A stretch of DNA of 5,239 bases from Alkalinema sp. CAN_BIN05 (GTDB taxonomy: Bacteria > Cyanobacteriota > Cyanobacteriia > Leptolyngbyales > Leptolyngbyaceae), in NCBI GenBank assembly GCA_026786325.1, contig JAJAYH010000346.1:1-5239 (forward strand), in the 5' to 3' direction. Below are positions 1-5,239 of the stretch, one piece after another. The notes beneath the pieces were generated by a model. The model was not told the DNA's origin. It saw only the letters and a program-made list of their open reading frames with translations, and did not search any database. How positions within the stretch are numbered: position 1 is the first letter of the stretch; every line of letters starts with the position of its first letter. The position numbers and the translations under genes were made by a program.

Positions 1-218
1 CGATAGCATATCCAGATCCTCCAAACTTCATCGAAAGCCGCCCCGCCACCGTCAAACTCACCCGATCGATTCCACCTGAGAACAAACAACTTCTGAAAAC
101 CCAACTCGGCTTTGAAGGCTATACCCTGAATGAACTCATCCCCCGCAAAACCCGCCGAGCCACAATGGTCAACTGGCTCCTCAGTTATGCCACTATTCAC
201 AATATCCCTCTAAACTAA
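1..218 (+). CDS. C-terminal end of an unrecognised protein (5' end outside window)
   Basis: An open frame enters at the left edge (first full codon at base 3) and runs 71 codons to a TAA at 216-218. The visible peptide starts IAYPDPPNF, contains QLGFEGYTLNELIPRK and RRATMVNWLLSY, and ends NIPLN. It is hydrophilic, rich in Lys, Arg and Pro, and has no membrane segment. Codon use and a CGATCG core at 63-68 match the neighbouring bioF, which supports real coding. I do not recognise the family, and no catalytic motif is visible. The stop lies only 24 bases before the bioF start on the same strand, with no promoter or terminator visible between them, so co-transcription with bioF is likely. Whether it has any role in biotin synthesis cannot be judged from this fragment. 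Confidence 0.7.
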   Translation, partial: IAYPDPPNFIESRPATVKLTRSIPPENKQLLKTQLGFEGYTLNELIPRKTRRATMVNWLLSYATIHNIPLN

Positions 219-242
219 TTCATTCACAATTCTCAATTCAAA

Positions 243-1406
243 ATGTCCTACGATTGGCTAGAATCATCCCTAAAAACAATTCATAAAGCAGGTTGGTACA
301 GAACTACCCGAGCTATCACATCTACCGTCGGAAATTGCATTGAAGTGAACGGGAAACAATACATCAATTTTTCCAGTAATGACTATCTCGGCCTTGCTAA
401 TGATTACCGATTAAAAAACGCCGCGATCGCCGCCATTCAAGGCCACGGCACAGGCACAACAGGCTCTCGGCTAGTGACAGGACATAGAGCATTGCACGAT
501 CAATTGGAACAAAGCATTGCAGCCCTAAAAGGGACCGAAGCGGCTCTTGTGTTTAGCTCTGGATATAGTGCAAATATTGGAACAATAGCGGCGATCGTGG
601 GAAAACGTGATTTGATTTTGAATGACCAATACAATCACGCTAGTCTTCGCAGTGGCAGCGCGTTATCAGGTGCGACTTGTTTCGATTATCAGCATTGTAG
701 TATACCAAATCTTCGAGAACAGCTTGAGAATCATCGATCGCACTTTGCAAAATGTCTCATTCTCACCGATAGCGTCTTTAGTATGGACGGAGATCTCGCG
801 CCTTTAAGTGAAATTTTAGATCTCGCCGTTGAATTTGACAGTATGGTTTTAGTTGATGAAGCCCACGCAACAGGGGTTTTAGGACGATCGGGGGCAGGTG
901 GTATTGAAGCCTGTAATTGTACAAATCGACCCGTCATTCAAATGGGAACCTTGAGTAAGGCGATCGGGTCTCTCGGTGGATATATCGCGGGATCTGCAAT
1001 CTTGATTGACTTTTTAAAAAACCGTGCGCCAAGCTGGATTTACACCACAGCCCTCTCGCCCGCTGACACCGCCGCCGCTCTAGCGGGTATTGAAATCATT
1101 CGCACTGAACCCGAAGGGCGGGATAACCTTTGGCGCAATATCCGATCGTTACACAATCAATTCAATCTAGATCAATTCGATCCAATTCAAACATTCCCAT
1201 CAGATTCGGCCATTGTTTGTATTCCGCAACCGACAGTTGAGGATGCCTTAAAATTCAGCCAACACCTACAAAACTCCGGCATTTTCGCCCCGGCCATTCG
1301 TCCACCCACCGTGCCGACTAGTCGAATTCGCCTAACCCTAACAGCCACCCACACCCCAGATCAAATTGAGGTACTTTGTATGGCCATCCGATCTTACTTA
1401 TCGTAG
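243..1406 (+). CDS. bioF: 8-amino-7-oxononanoate synthase (biotin synthesis)
   Basis: This is a PLP-dependent enzyme of the alpha-oxoamine synthase family. It condenses pimeloyl-ACP or pimeloyl-CoA with L-alanine to give 8-amino-7-oxononanoate, CO2 and the free carrier, the first step of biotin ring assembly in the cytosol. The 387 residues match the usual length. Visible family signatures are the early FSSNDYLGL (43-51), the glycine-rich GTGTTGSRLVTGH (69-81), NDQYNHASL with His132 that stacks on PLP, DEAHATG (Asp205, His208), and TLSKAIGS with Lys239 as the Schiff-base lysine. The C-terminal RPPTVP (353-358) and RIRLTLTATHT segments are typical. The ATG at 243 gives the expected N-terminus; no clear Shine-Dalgarno precedes it, which is common in cyanobacteria. 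It follows an unknown gene by 24 bases and converges on map. Other family members (KBL, serine palmitoyltransferase, ALAS) are less likely given the short N-terminus and motif wording. Confidence 0.95.
   Translation: MSYDWLESSLKTIHKAGWYRTTRAITSTVGNCIEVNGKQYINFSSNDYLGLANDYRLKNAAIAAIQGHGTGTTGSRLVTGHRALHDQLEQSIAALKGTEAALVFSSGYSANIGTIAAIVGKRDLILNDQYNHASLRSGSALSGATCFDYQHCSIPNLREQLENHRSHFAKCLILTDSVFSMDGDLAPLSEILDLAVEFDSMVLVDEAHATGVLGRSGAGGIEACNCTNRPVIQMGTLSKAIGSLGGYIAGSAILIDFLKNRAPSWIYTTALSPADTAAALAGIEIIRTEPEGRDNLWRNIRSLHNQFNLDQFDPIQTFPSDSAIVCIPQPTVEDALKFSQHLQNSGIFAPAIRPPTVPTSRIRLTLTATHTPDQIEVLCMAIRSYLS
423..430. repeat. HIP1 octamer (GCGATCGC)
   Basis: This is a perfect GCGATCGC palindrome inside bioF. 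HIP1 is strongly over-represented in many cyanobacterial genomes and lies in coding as well as non-coding DNA. It is useful here mainly as a lineage marker. Many one-mismatch versions with the CGATCG core occur across the window. Confidence 0.8.
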
Positions 1407-1445
1407 AGGGCTGTTCAAAAGTCTTTGCGCTGGTATCCAAAATCT

Positions 1446-1563
1446 CGATCCCCCTAAATCCCCCTTGAAAAGGGGGACTATGATTTGAGTTTTGATGTCT
1501 CTTGAAAAGGGGGACTATGAGTTCAATTCTGGTTCCCCCTTTTCAAGGGGGTTAGGGGGATCG
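1446..1563. repeat. Composite C-run/G-run inverted repeat between convergent genes
   Basis: The left arm (1446-1478) begins CGATCCCCCTAA, continues with a CCCCCTTGAAAAGGGGG block, and ends GAC. The right arm (1532-1563) is its reverse complement except for a missing two-base AT and one extra A. Each arm also folds on itself: CCCCCTT/AAGGGGG stems with three-base loops lie at 1460-1476 and 1535-1551. Between the arms is a third, partial copy at 1501-1520. Repeats of this wording are, to my recollection, widespread between genes of filamentous cyanobacteria and have no transposase of their own, so they resemble MITE/REP-type elements. The element fills most of the gap between the bioF and map stop codons and could act as a two-way transcription barrier. 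However, no T-run follows either stem, so classical intrinsic termination is not clearly supported. Confidence 0.8.
1464..1520. repeat. 20-bp exact direct repeat, 37-bp period
   Basis: CTTGAAAAGGGGGACTATGA occurs at 1464-1483 and again, identically, at 1501-1520. The second copy lacks the C-run half, so only the G-rich side of the arm was duplicated. This suggests partial duplication or nested insertion inside the larger palindromic element. Confidence 0.9.
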
Positions 1564-1602
1564 GGTCTCAATTCTCACAACCCTCCATTTTAAAACATCA
1601 TC

Positions 1603-2385
1603 TTAGTCTTCGTAGGGCGTTAGAATTTCATATCCCGTATCTGTCACCGCGATCGTATGTTCGTATTGTGCAGAAAGTTTTTTGTCTTTCGTAATCGCCG
1701 TCCAATTATCTTTCAATAACTTCACCTCAAACCTGCCTTCATTGATCATCGGCTCAATAGTAAAAACCATTCCACGCCTCATCTTCTTGCCATCACCCCA
1801 TTCGCCATAATGGGCAATTTGGGGTTCGGTATGAAATACATTACTAATGCCATGACCGACAAAATCTTGCACCACACTAAAGCCTTGCGACTCAGCATAT
1901 TCCTGAATCGCTGCGCCAATGTCGCCAATGTGATTGCCCGGTTTCACTTGTTCAATACCAAGTTGACGGCATTTTTTAGTGACTTCGACTAAACGCTTTG
2001 CCGTCGCGGATGGTTCGCCTAGCAAATACATCCGAGATGTATCGCCATGATAGCCTTCAACAATCAGCGTCACATCAATATTCATAATGTCGCCATCTTT
2101 TAAAATCTGCTTAGGACTGGGGATGCCATGACAAACAACCTCATTGACACTGGTGCAAATCGATCGGGGGAAAGCCTTACGATCGCCATCTGCGCCATAT
2201 CCCAAAGGAGCGCTTTTTGCCCCATGAGCCTTGGTCCAGCGTTCTGCTTCATCATTCAATGATTGGGTACTGACACCAATTTTGACAAATGCTTCTAAAT
2301 GCTTCAATAGCTTGGCCGCCAAATGACCTGCGACCCGCATTTTTTCGATTTCACGTTTTGAGAGAAGAGTAATTTGCCCTGTCAT
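1603..2385 (-). CDS. map: Type I methionine aminopeptidase
   Basis: This cytosolic metalloprotease removes the initiator methionine from new proteins whose second residue is small. From the ATG at 2385 it is 260 residues, the size of a bacterial type Ia enzyme with no N-terminal zinc-finger extension. In that numbering all expected ligands and catalytic residues are visible: His86 in HGIPS, Asp104 in NIDVT, Asp115 in HGDTSR, His178 in VGHGIS, His185 in FHTEPQ, Glu211 in FTIEPM and Glu242 in YEHTI. The frame can be extended five codons to a TTG at 2400. I prefer the ATG because the family normally starts close to ITLLSKREIEKMR, and because a candidate promoter would place the transcript start near 2397. 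It converges on bioF across the repeat element and lies downstream of a pseudogene. Cyanobacteria often carry more than one map paralogue, so it may not be the only copy. Confidence 0.95.
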   Translation of the reverse strand: MTGQITLLSKREIEKMRVAGHLAAKLLKHLEAFVKIGVSTQSLNDEAERWTKAHGAKSAPLGYGADGDRKAFPRSICTSVNEVVCHGIPSPKQILKDGDIMNIDVTLIVEGYHGDTSRMYLLGEPSATAKRLVEVTKKCRQLGIEQVKPGNHIGDIGAAIQEYAESQGFSVVQDFVGHGISNVFHTEPQIAHYGEWGDGKKMRRGMVFTIEPMINEGRFEVKLLKDNWTAITKDKKLSAQYEHTIAVTDTGYEILTPYED

Positions 2386-2403
2386 AACCCCAGTATCCAA
2401 TCC

Positions 2404-2432
2404 TATATAAATCCATTTAACGTGATCTACAA
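2404..2432 (-). promoter_or_regulatory. Candidate promoter for map
   Basis: On the minus strand, TTGTAG (2432-2427) and TATATA (2409-2404) are separated by exactly 17 bases. The -10 box matches the sigma-70 consensus at four of six positions and the -35 box at three of six. Transcription would start near 2397, leaving a leader of about 12 bases before the map ATG. The site overlaps the last codons of the decayed gene upstream. It rests on pattern only and is weak. Confidence 0.3.
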
Positions 2433-2838
2433 GGATACAGGAGAGCGTACCCTATCCACGACGATCGTCCCTTGATTTTTGAGGAATGAATTTCGACTTG
2501 AGTCACGTTCTCAACCTGATCCATAAGCAACGACGTGAGTCGATTAAATTCCGCAATCACACCCTTAAAAGTTTCGAGTGGCAAACAATCCAAAAATGAT
2601 GGAGATACGCAGCTATCACTCCACAATATTGGAAATAGGCCAATACTTTCCGTAAATACTCCAAAGCACTGACATCCACTAAGTCCACCATGCCCAGACG
2701 CAACTGGTTGTCCATCAATAAAAGTGGCAAGACTTGATGGTAAAGACAAGCTTCAAAGGGCAACACCTGATCGATTAACGAAAAAATAGTATCCCGATCG
2801 GTGCCTGCCGGAATATCGGGAGTTACGCCAGCCTTCAT
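2417..2838 (-). pseudogene. Decayed gene: GspE/MshE N-terminal-domain-like cyanobacterial protein with internal deletion and frameshift
   Basis: Two overlapping minus-strand frames hold opposite ends of what looks like one protein. Frame A (2838 to about 2630) carries TDRDTIFSLIDQVLPFEACL, then LRLGMVDLVDVSALEYL and RKVLAY. This wording resembles the N-terminal domain of type II secretion/type IV pilus ATPases as it occurs in a family of cyanobacterial proteins, where 'LPFEACLYHQVLPL' and 'LGMVNP..ALDYVRRILAY' are typical. Frame B (about 2629 to 2417) carries ILWS, LDCLPLETFKGVIAEFNRLT and QVEIHSSK, resembling the C-terminal part of the same family (ILWSQNGV, LPL..FQGVINELKRLT, KQVEIERL). The frames abut near 2630 with the middle of the protein missing, as one deletion not divisible by three would give. 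The C-terminus is also short and ends in unrelated sequence. The family match is from memory, not a search. Its function would have been regulatory or pilus-related at best; the remnant is probably inactive. The true 5' limit is uncertain, because frame A stays open back to the end of larE. Confidence 0.65.
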
Positions 2839-2896
2839 TGGCTTATATCCAGTCGAGCGCGCAAAATATAAGCCAACTCGGCAACAAGTTACGCCA
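2821..2896. repeat. 10-bp direct repeats bracketing the palindrome
   Basis: AGTTACGCCA occurs at 2821-2830 and 2887-2896, a period of 66 bases. The two copies flank the palindromic element; the left one is directly adjacent to it and the right one is four bases away. Because 66 is divisible by three, both copies read as Gly-Val-Thr in the same minus-strand frame as frame A of the decayed gene. This could be an imperfect target duplication or a local tandem duplication. Confidence 0.7.
2831..2882. repeat. Short palindromic element (perfect 11-bp core arms)
   Basis: TTGGCTTATAT at 2838-2848 pairs perfectly with ATATAAGCCAA at 2866-2876 across a 17-base loop. With one gap the pairing extends outwards to GCC at 2831-2833 and GGC at 2880-2882. 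The left arm covers the ATG at 2838-2836 that opens the decayed gene's frame A. No T-run follows the stem in the minus-strand direction, so it does not look like a normal terminator for larE, although a hairpin in the larE 3' trailer could affect RNA stability. Confidence 0.75.
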
Positions 2897-2930
2897 TTGC
2901 ACGCATTACCACTGCACGGGTTGCAAGAAG

Positions 2931-3755
2931 TCAGCGACTTAGGAGAACATCGTTCAGTTTTCCACTGCGATAACCTTCCAAATCCAACATGATGTACAGA
3001 AAGCCAAATTGTTTAAGCTGCTCCGTCAGCAAAGGCAAATTCGTGGTGAGAATGAAGTCTTGAATTTGGTCAGGCATTACTTCAATCCGGGCGGTGTCAC
3101 CATCCGATCGGACCCGCAAATTTTTCCAACCCAGTTTCCGTAAGTAGAGTTCCGATCGGCCCACACGCTGAAGCTTTTCGACGGTAATCATTTCGCCGTA
3201 AGGAAACCGTGAACTGAGACAGGGTTGTGCGGGTTTGTCCCACCAAGGTAAATCTAAATGTCTAGACATCTCGCGCACTTCAAATTTAGTAATACCAAGT
3301 TCAGCCAGGGGCGATCGGGCACCGCGTTCTTTGGCCGCTTGAATTCCGGGTCGATAGTCGCGCAGGTCATCCGCATTCACGCCATCTACCACGTAAGCAA
3401 ATCCCCGATCGATCGCCATGGGTTTCAAGGTGTCGTGCAGTTCGCTTTTACAAAAATAGCAGCGATTAATTGGGTTGCTGGTGTAGTTGGGATTGTCCAT
3501 TTCGTGCGTAGCGACGACCTCGTGACGAATGCCGATCGCTTGGGCTTGGGTGGCGGCATCATCCAAATCTTCAGGTAACAAAGACGGCGATTCGGCGGTG
3601 ATGGCGAGGGCACGATCGCCCAAAATGTCATAGGCGACTTTCGCGACTAATGTGCTGTCAATTCCACCAGAGTAGGCAATTAATGCCTGTTCCATATCTT
3701 GAAACAGAGCAGTGAGTTGAGTCAGTTTTTCGAGGGTGGTGAGCGATGCAATCAT
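2931..3755 (-). CDS. larE: LarE-type ATP-dependent sacrificial sulfur transferase
   Basis: LarE proteins adenylate and thiolate the pyridinium dicarboxylate nucleotide made by LarB, giving the bisthiocarboxylate that LarC loads with nickel to form the pincer cofactor of lactate racemase and related enzymes. The 274 residues match the family. Visible are the PP-loop SGGIDS (29-34), DGVNADDLRDYRPG (124-137), GARSPLAELGI (145-155), and KPAQPCLSSRFPYG with Cys179, the position of the sulfur-donating Cys176 of the Lactobacillus plantarum enzyme. CYFC at 99-102 supplies two more cysteines, so this is probably the three-cysteine class proposed to hold a [4Fe-4S] cluster instead of sacrificing its own sulfur; that assignment is inferred from family knowledge. 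The C-terminal LDLEGYRSGKLN (257-268) is typical, so the protein is complete. The ATG at 3755 lies 50 bases after the permease stop, with no clear Shine-Dalgarno. No larA, larB or larC lies in the window. Confidence 0.9.
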   Translation of the reverse strand: MIASLTTLEKLTQLTALFQDMEQALIAYSGGIDSTLVAKVAYDILGDRALAITAESPSLLPEDLDDAATQAQAIGIRHEVVATHEMDNPNYTSNPINRCYFCKSELHDTLKPMAIDRGFAYVVDGVNADDLRDYRPGIQAAKERGARSPLAELGITKFEVREMSRHLDLPWWDKPAQPCLSSRFPYGEMITVEKLQRVGRSELYLRKLGWKNLRVRSDGDTARIEVMPDQIQDFILTTNLPLLTEQLKQFGFLYIMLDLEGYRSGKLNDVLLSR

Positions 3756-3805
3756 GGAGGTTAATGGAGATTAGCGGCTATTGCCTGAGATTATTGATCA
3801 TTATT

Positions 3806-4585
3806 CTAGAACTCTCTGCGAGAGAAAATAAGCGATGTCCCTGTTAGCACCAAAAGGGTATAAAGCAAACCATAGCCAACACTTGTGAGTAAGGCCATTG
3901 GCGAGGGAATTAGGTGATAAACCACTTGGTTTTTTAGATCTAAGCGACTGAGATCAGGCAATAACAGGTAAAGCCAACCCGCAACTTTTTCAATCATGGG
4001 ATTCTGCGAAAGCTTGGAAAATTTAACCATGCCAGAACTAGAAATACCCATGAGATAAATGGCTAAGGTCATCAACATGGCAAGAAGCGAACTGGTGAAT
4101 ACTCCGAAAAATAATGCGATCGCGGTGATTAAGGAAAGCTGAATGCACAATAATCCTGAACAAATCAAAAGTTCAACGGGGACAACAGAAATCTTATTGA
4201 CGACCATGACTCCGTAATACATAACGGTCATGAGTGCCACCATCAACACCAACACAGCACTCAGACCCAAATGTTTGCCTAGAACAAATTCGGTTCGGCT
4301 GACGGGTTTGGCGACAAGAACGAAAATCGTTCGATTTAGAATTTCTTTATTAATCAATCCGGTGCCGACAACAATCGCCAACAGTACACCGAGGATTTGC
4401 ATCGCAGCCAATCCTAAATCGGGTAAAATCTTGGCTTCTGTTGCGGCGGCGATTTCCGGCAACAAGCGGGCGGCCACTAACAAAAATGCGCCGTACAAAA
4501 TTAAGGTGTACAGAATTCGATCGCGCACTACTTCAAGAAATGCATTAGACGCGATCGTTAAAATTCGAGGAATCGAAACAAACAT
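3806..4585 (-). CDS. ABC-2 type transporter permease
   Basis: This is an inner-membrane permease subunit of an ABC exporter-like system; the substrate is unknown. From the ATG at 4585 it has 259 residues and about six hydrophobic segments, near 24-43, 60-78, 105-127, 137-160, 164-182 and 230-253. The cytoplasmic N-terminus (ASNAFLEVVRDRILY) and the loop after helix 2 (KEILNRTIFVLVAKPVSRTE followed by FVLGK) are the usual ABC-2/NosY-like signatures, the latter probably contacting the ATPase. Between helices 5 and 6 a loop reads LLPDLSRLDLKNQVVYHLIP, also typical. The frame can start ten codons earlier at GTG 4615, but homologues as I recall them begin close to PRILTIASN, so the ATG is preferred. 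It has no ATP-binding cassette gene beside it in this window, so the partner is elsewhere or beyond the edge. It sits between an unknown exported or anchored protein and larE, all on one strand. Confidence 0.85.
   Translation of the reverse strand: MFVSIPRILTIASNAFLEVVRDRILYTLILYGAFLLVAARLLPEIAAATEAKILPDLGLAAMQILGVLLAIVVGTGLINKEILNRTIFVLVAKPVSRTEFVLGKHLGLSAVLVLMVALMTVMYYGVMVVNKISVVPVELLICSGLLCIQLSLITAIALFFGVFTSSLLAMLMTLAIYLMGISSSGMVKFSKLSQNPMIEKVAGWLYLLLPDLSRLDLKNQVVYHLIPSPMALLTSVGYGLLYTLLVLTGTSLIFSRREF
4116..4123. repeat. HIP1 octamer (GCGATCGC)
   Basis: This is the second perfect GCGATCGC in the window, inside the permease gene. It supports a cyanobacterial origin. Confidence 0.8.
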
Positions 4586-4650
4586 GGCAACGTCCGACCC
4601 ACTAGGTCCAAACACAATAGTTCTAACTCAACACGTCCAATACGATACCC

Positions 4651-4675
4651 TAAACCTTCTTCGTTAAACCTTCTT
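4651..4675. repeat. 11-bp direct repeat at a stop codon
   Basis: TAAACCTTCTT occurs at 4651-4661 and 4665-4675, a period of 14 bases. On the minus strand the upstream copy encodes the final Lys-Lys-Val and the stop of the neighbouring gene, and the second copy lies just after the stop. It looks like a small slippage duplication. Confidence 0.75.
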
Positions 4676-5239
4676 TATGAATGACGTTGTATCTTTTGCA
4701 TCAGCACACTTCAGTGTTCCAATTACCTTTGTTTCAACAATAGCTGATTTATCACGGCGACTAAAGGTCCGTTTGGGGACGAGTTCGCAGCGCTTGCTGA
4801 CGGTGTAGGGCGCTTGGCTTGCGGTTGGGCCTTTCCAAGTTGCGTTCAGCACCAGATTATAATAGGCCCCAGAATCATAGGTGTCTGCATCGACTTTACC
4901 GGAAAGTGTCCAGAGATCCATTTCACCGCCGCCTAGCTTATTTCTTAGACGAGATTGAACATTCCTTTCGAGGTCAGTTGTCCATTGATTACTCACCTTA
5001 CTTTCAAACAACCAGCGTTCAATGGCGGACCAGCTTTGATTATTGAGCCGATCGCGCAACTCACTTTCCGCCGCATTCAATACTTCACGTCCACGGGAAA
5101 CTGGAATGTTGGGTTGGACTCGGACGACAAATGAACTACGACTAAAATCTTCGGCCATTAAACTCGGATATAGATTCAGCCAGCCTTGCAGTAGGAAATA
5201 AAACTGAAACCAACAGGCAATTAGTAAATGACTCAAAAC
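4664..5239 (-). CDS. Membrane-anchored or exported protein of unknown function (5' end probably outside window)
   Basis: The frame is open from the right edge to a TAA at 4666-4664. A TTG at 5236 could start it but is a weak choice, because the first 25 or so residues (LLIACWFQFYFLLQGWLNLY) form a hydrophobic segment lacking the usual positive N-terminal region; the real start is probably beyond 5239. An internal ATG at 5158 (MAEDFSRSS) would lose this segment. The remaining part, about 160 residues, is soluble. It has a helical, charged stretch (GREVLNAAESELRDRLNNQS), an RLRNKLGGGEMDLWTLSG segment, a probable beta-rich part with YYNLVLNATWKGP, and two cysteines (150 and 177 counted from TTG) that could form a disulfide outside the cytoplasm. 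I do not recognise the family. The permease starts 78 bases downstream (48 if the GTG is used), so the two may share a transcript, which weakly suggests a cell-envelope role. Confidence 0.7.
   Translation of the reverse strand, partial: VLSHLLIACWFQFYFLLQGWLNLYPSLMAEDFSRSSFVVRVQPNIPVSRGREVLNAAESELRDRLNNQSWSAIERWLFESKVSNQWTTDLERNVQSRLRNKLGGGEMDLWTLSGKVDADTYDSGAYYNLVLNATWKGPTASQAPYTVSKRCELVPKRTFSRRDKSAIVETKVIGTLKCADAKDTTSFIKKV

Noticed and set aside
1460..1476. Classical rho-independent terminator for bioF
   Set aside because: A GC-rich stem with a three-base loop is present, but it is followed by GACTATGA, not a T-run, so it is recorded only as part of the repeat element.
1407..1602. CRISPR-like array suggested by repeated G-rich units
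   Set aside because: The copies are inverted or truncated, the spacing is irregular, and there are only three. It is a palindromic intergenic repeat.
2386..2400. TTG start giving map five extra residues
   Set aside because: The ATG at 2385 gives the standard N-terminus. The AGGA directly abuts the TTG, which is too close to act as a ribosome binding site, and a candidate promoter would start the transcript downstream of or at the TTG.
2600..2660. Programmed frameshift joining the two frames of the decayed gene
   Set aside because: There is no slippery heptamer or following structure at the junction, and the middle of the family protein is missing, which a frameshift alone would not explain.
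2839..2930. tRNA or small RNA gene in the gap after larE
   Set aside because: No cloverleaf, T-loop or acceptor pairing could be built. The structure present is a simple palindrome plus two weakly similar CCAYTGCACG words (2894-2903 and 2909-2918).
3258..3578. Plus-strand open frame of 106 codons opposite larE
   Set aside because: It is antisense to conserved LarE motifs and has no recognisable features.
4230..4667. Plus-strand open frame of 145 codons opposite the permease
   Set aside because: It lies antisense to a well-supported membrane protein gene, its composition (rich in Thr, Asn, Arg and Ile) is that of a reverse-complement reading, and it shows no domain signature.

Overview
This window most likely comes from a cyanobacterial chromosome. 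The sequence contains two perfect HIP1 octamers (GCGATCGC) and more than twenty CGATCG cores spread through coding and non-coding DNA. It also carries a C-run/G-run palindromic repeat of a type common in filamentous cyanobacteria, and its gene content fits. Species cannot be assigned from the sequence alone.

Layout. Plus strand: the 3' end of an unrecognised gene (to 218), followed 24 bases later by bioF, the PLP enzyme that makes 8-amino-7-oxononanoate for biotin (243-1406). A 196-base gap then holds a composite inverted-repeat element (1446-1563) between two convergent genes. Everything beyond it is on the minus strand. Read in the direction of transcription, from the right edge leftwards, it contains: a membrane-anchored or exported protein of unknown function that runs off the window (4664-5239); a six-helix ABC-2 type permease (3806-4585); a LarE-type sulfur transferase (2931-3755); a decayed gene related to the GspE/MshE N-terminal domain family (about 2417-2838); and a type I methionine aminopeptidase, map (1603-2385).

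How the genes relate. The first three minus-strand genes are spaced 50-80 bases apart and may be co-transcribed, but their roles do not form an obvious pathway. LarE normally works with LarB and LarC to make the nickel-pincer nucleotide cofactor, and neither is here. The permease has no ATPase partner here. map is a housekeeping gene, probably with its own promoter just upstream. The 545 bases between map and larE hold no intact gene. They contain the pseudogene, in which the two ends of a longer protein lie in different frames and abut near position 2630, as one internal deletion would produce. They also contain a short palindromic element (2831-2882) bracketed by 10-base direct repeats.

No RNA gene, CRISPR array, transposase or clear defence system was found. 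The points most worth a second look are the pseudogene junction, the in-frame palindrome next to it, the composite repeat downstream of bioF, and the orphan three-cysteine LarE.
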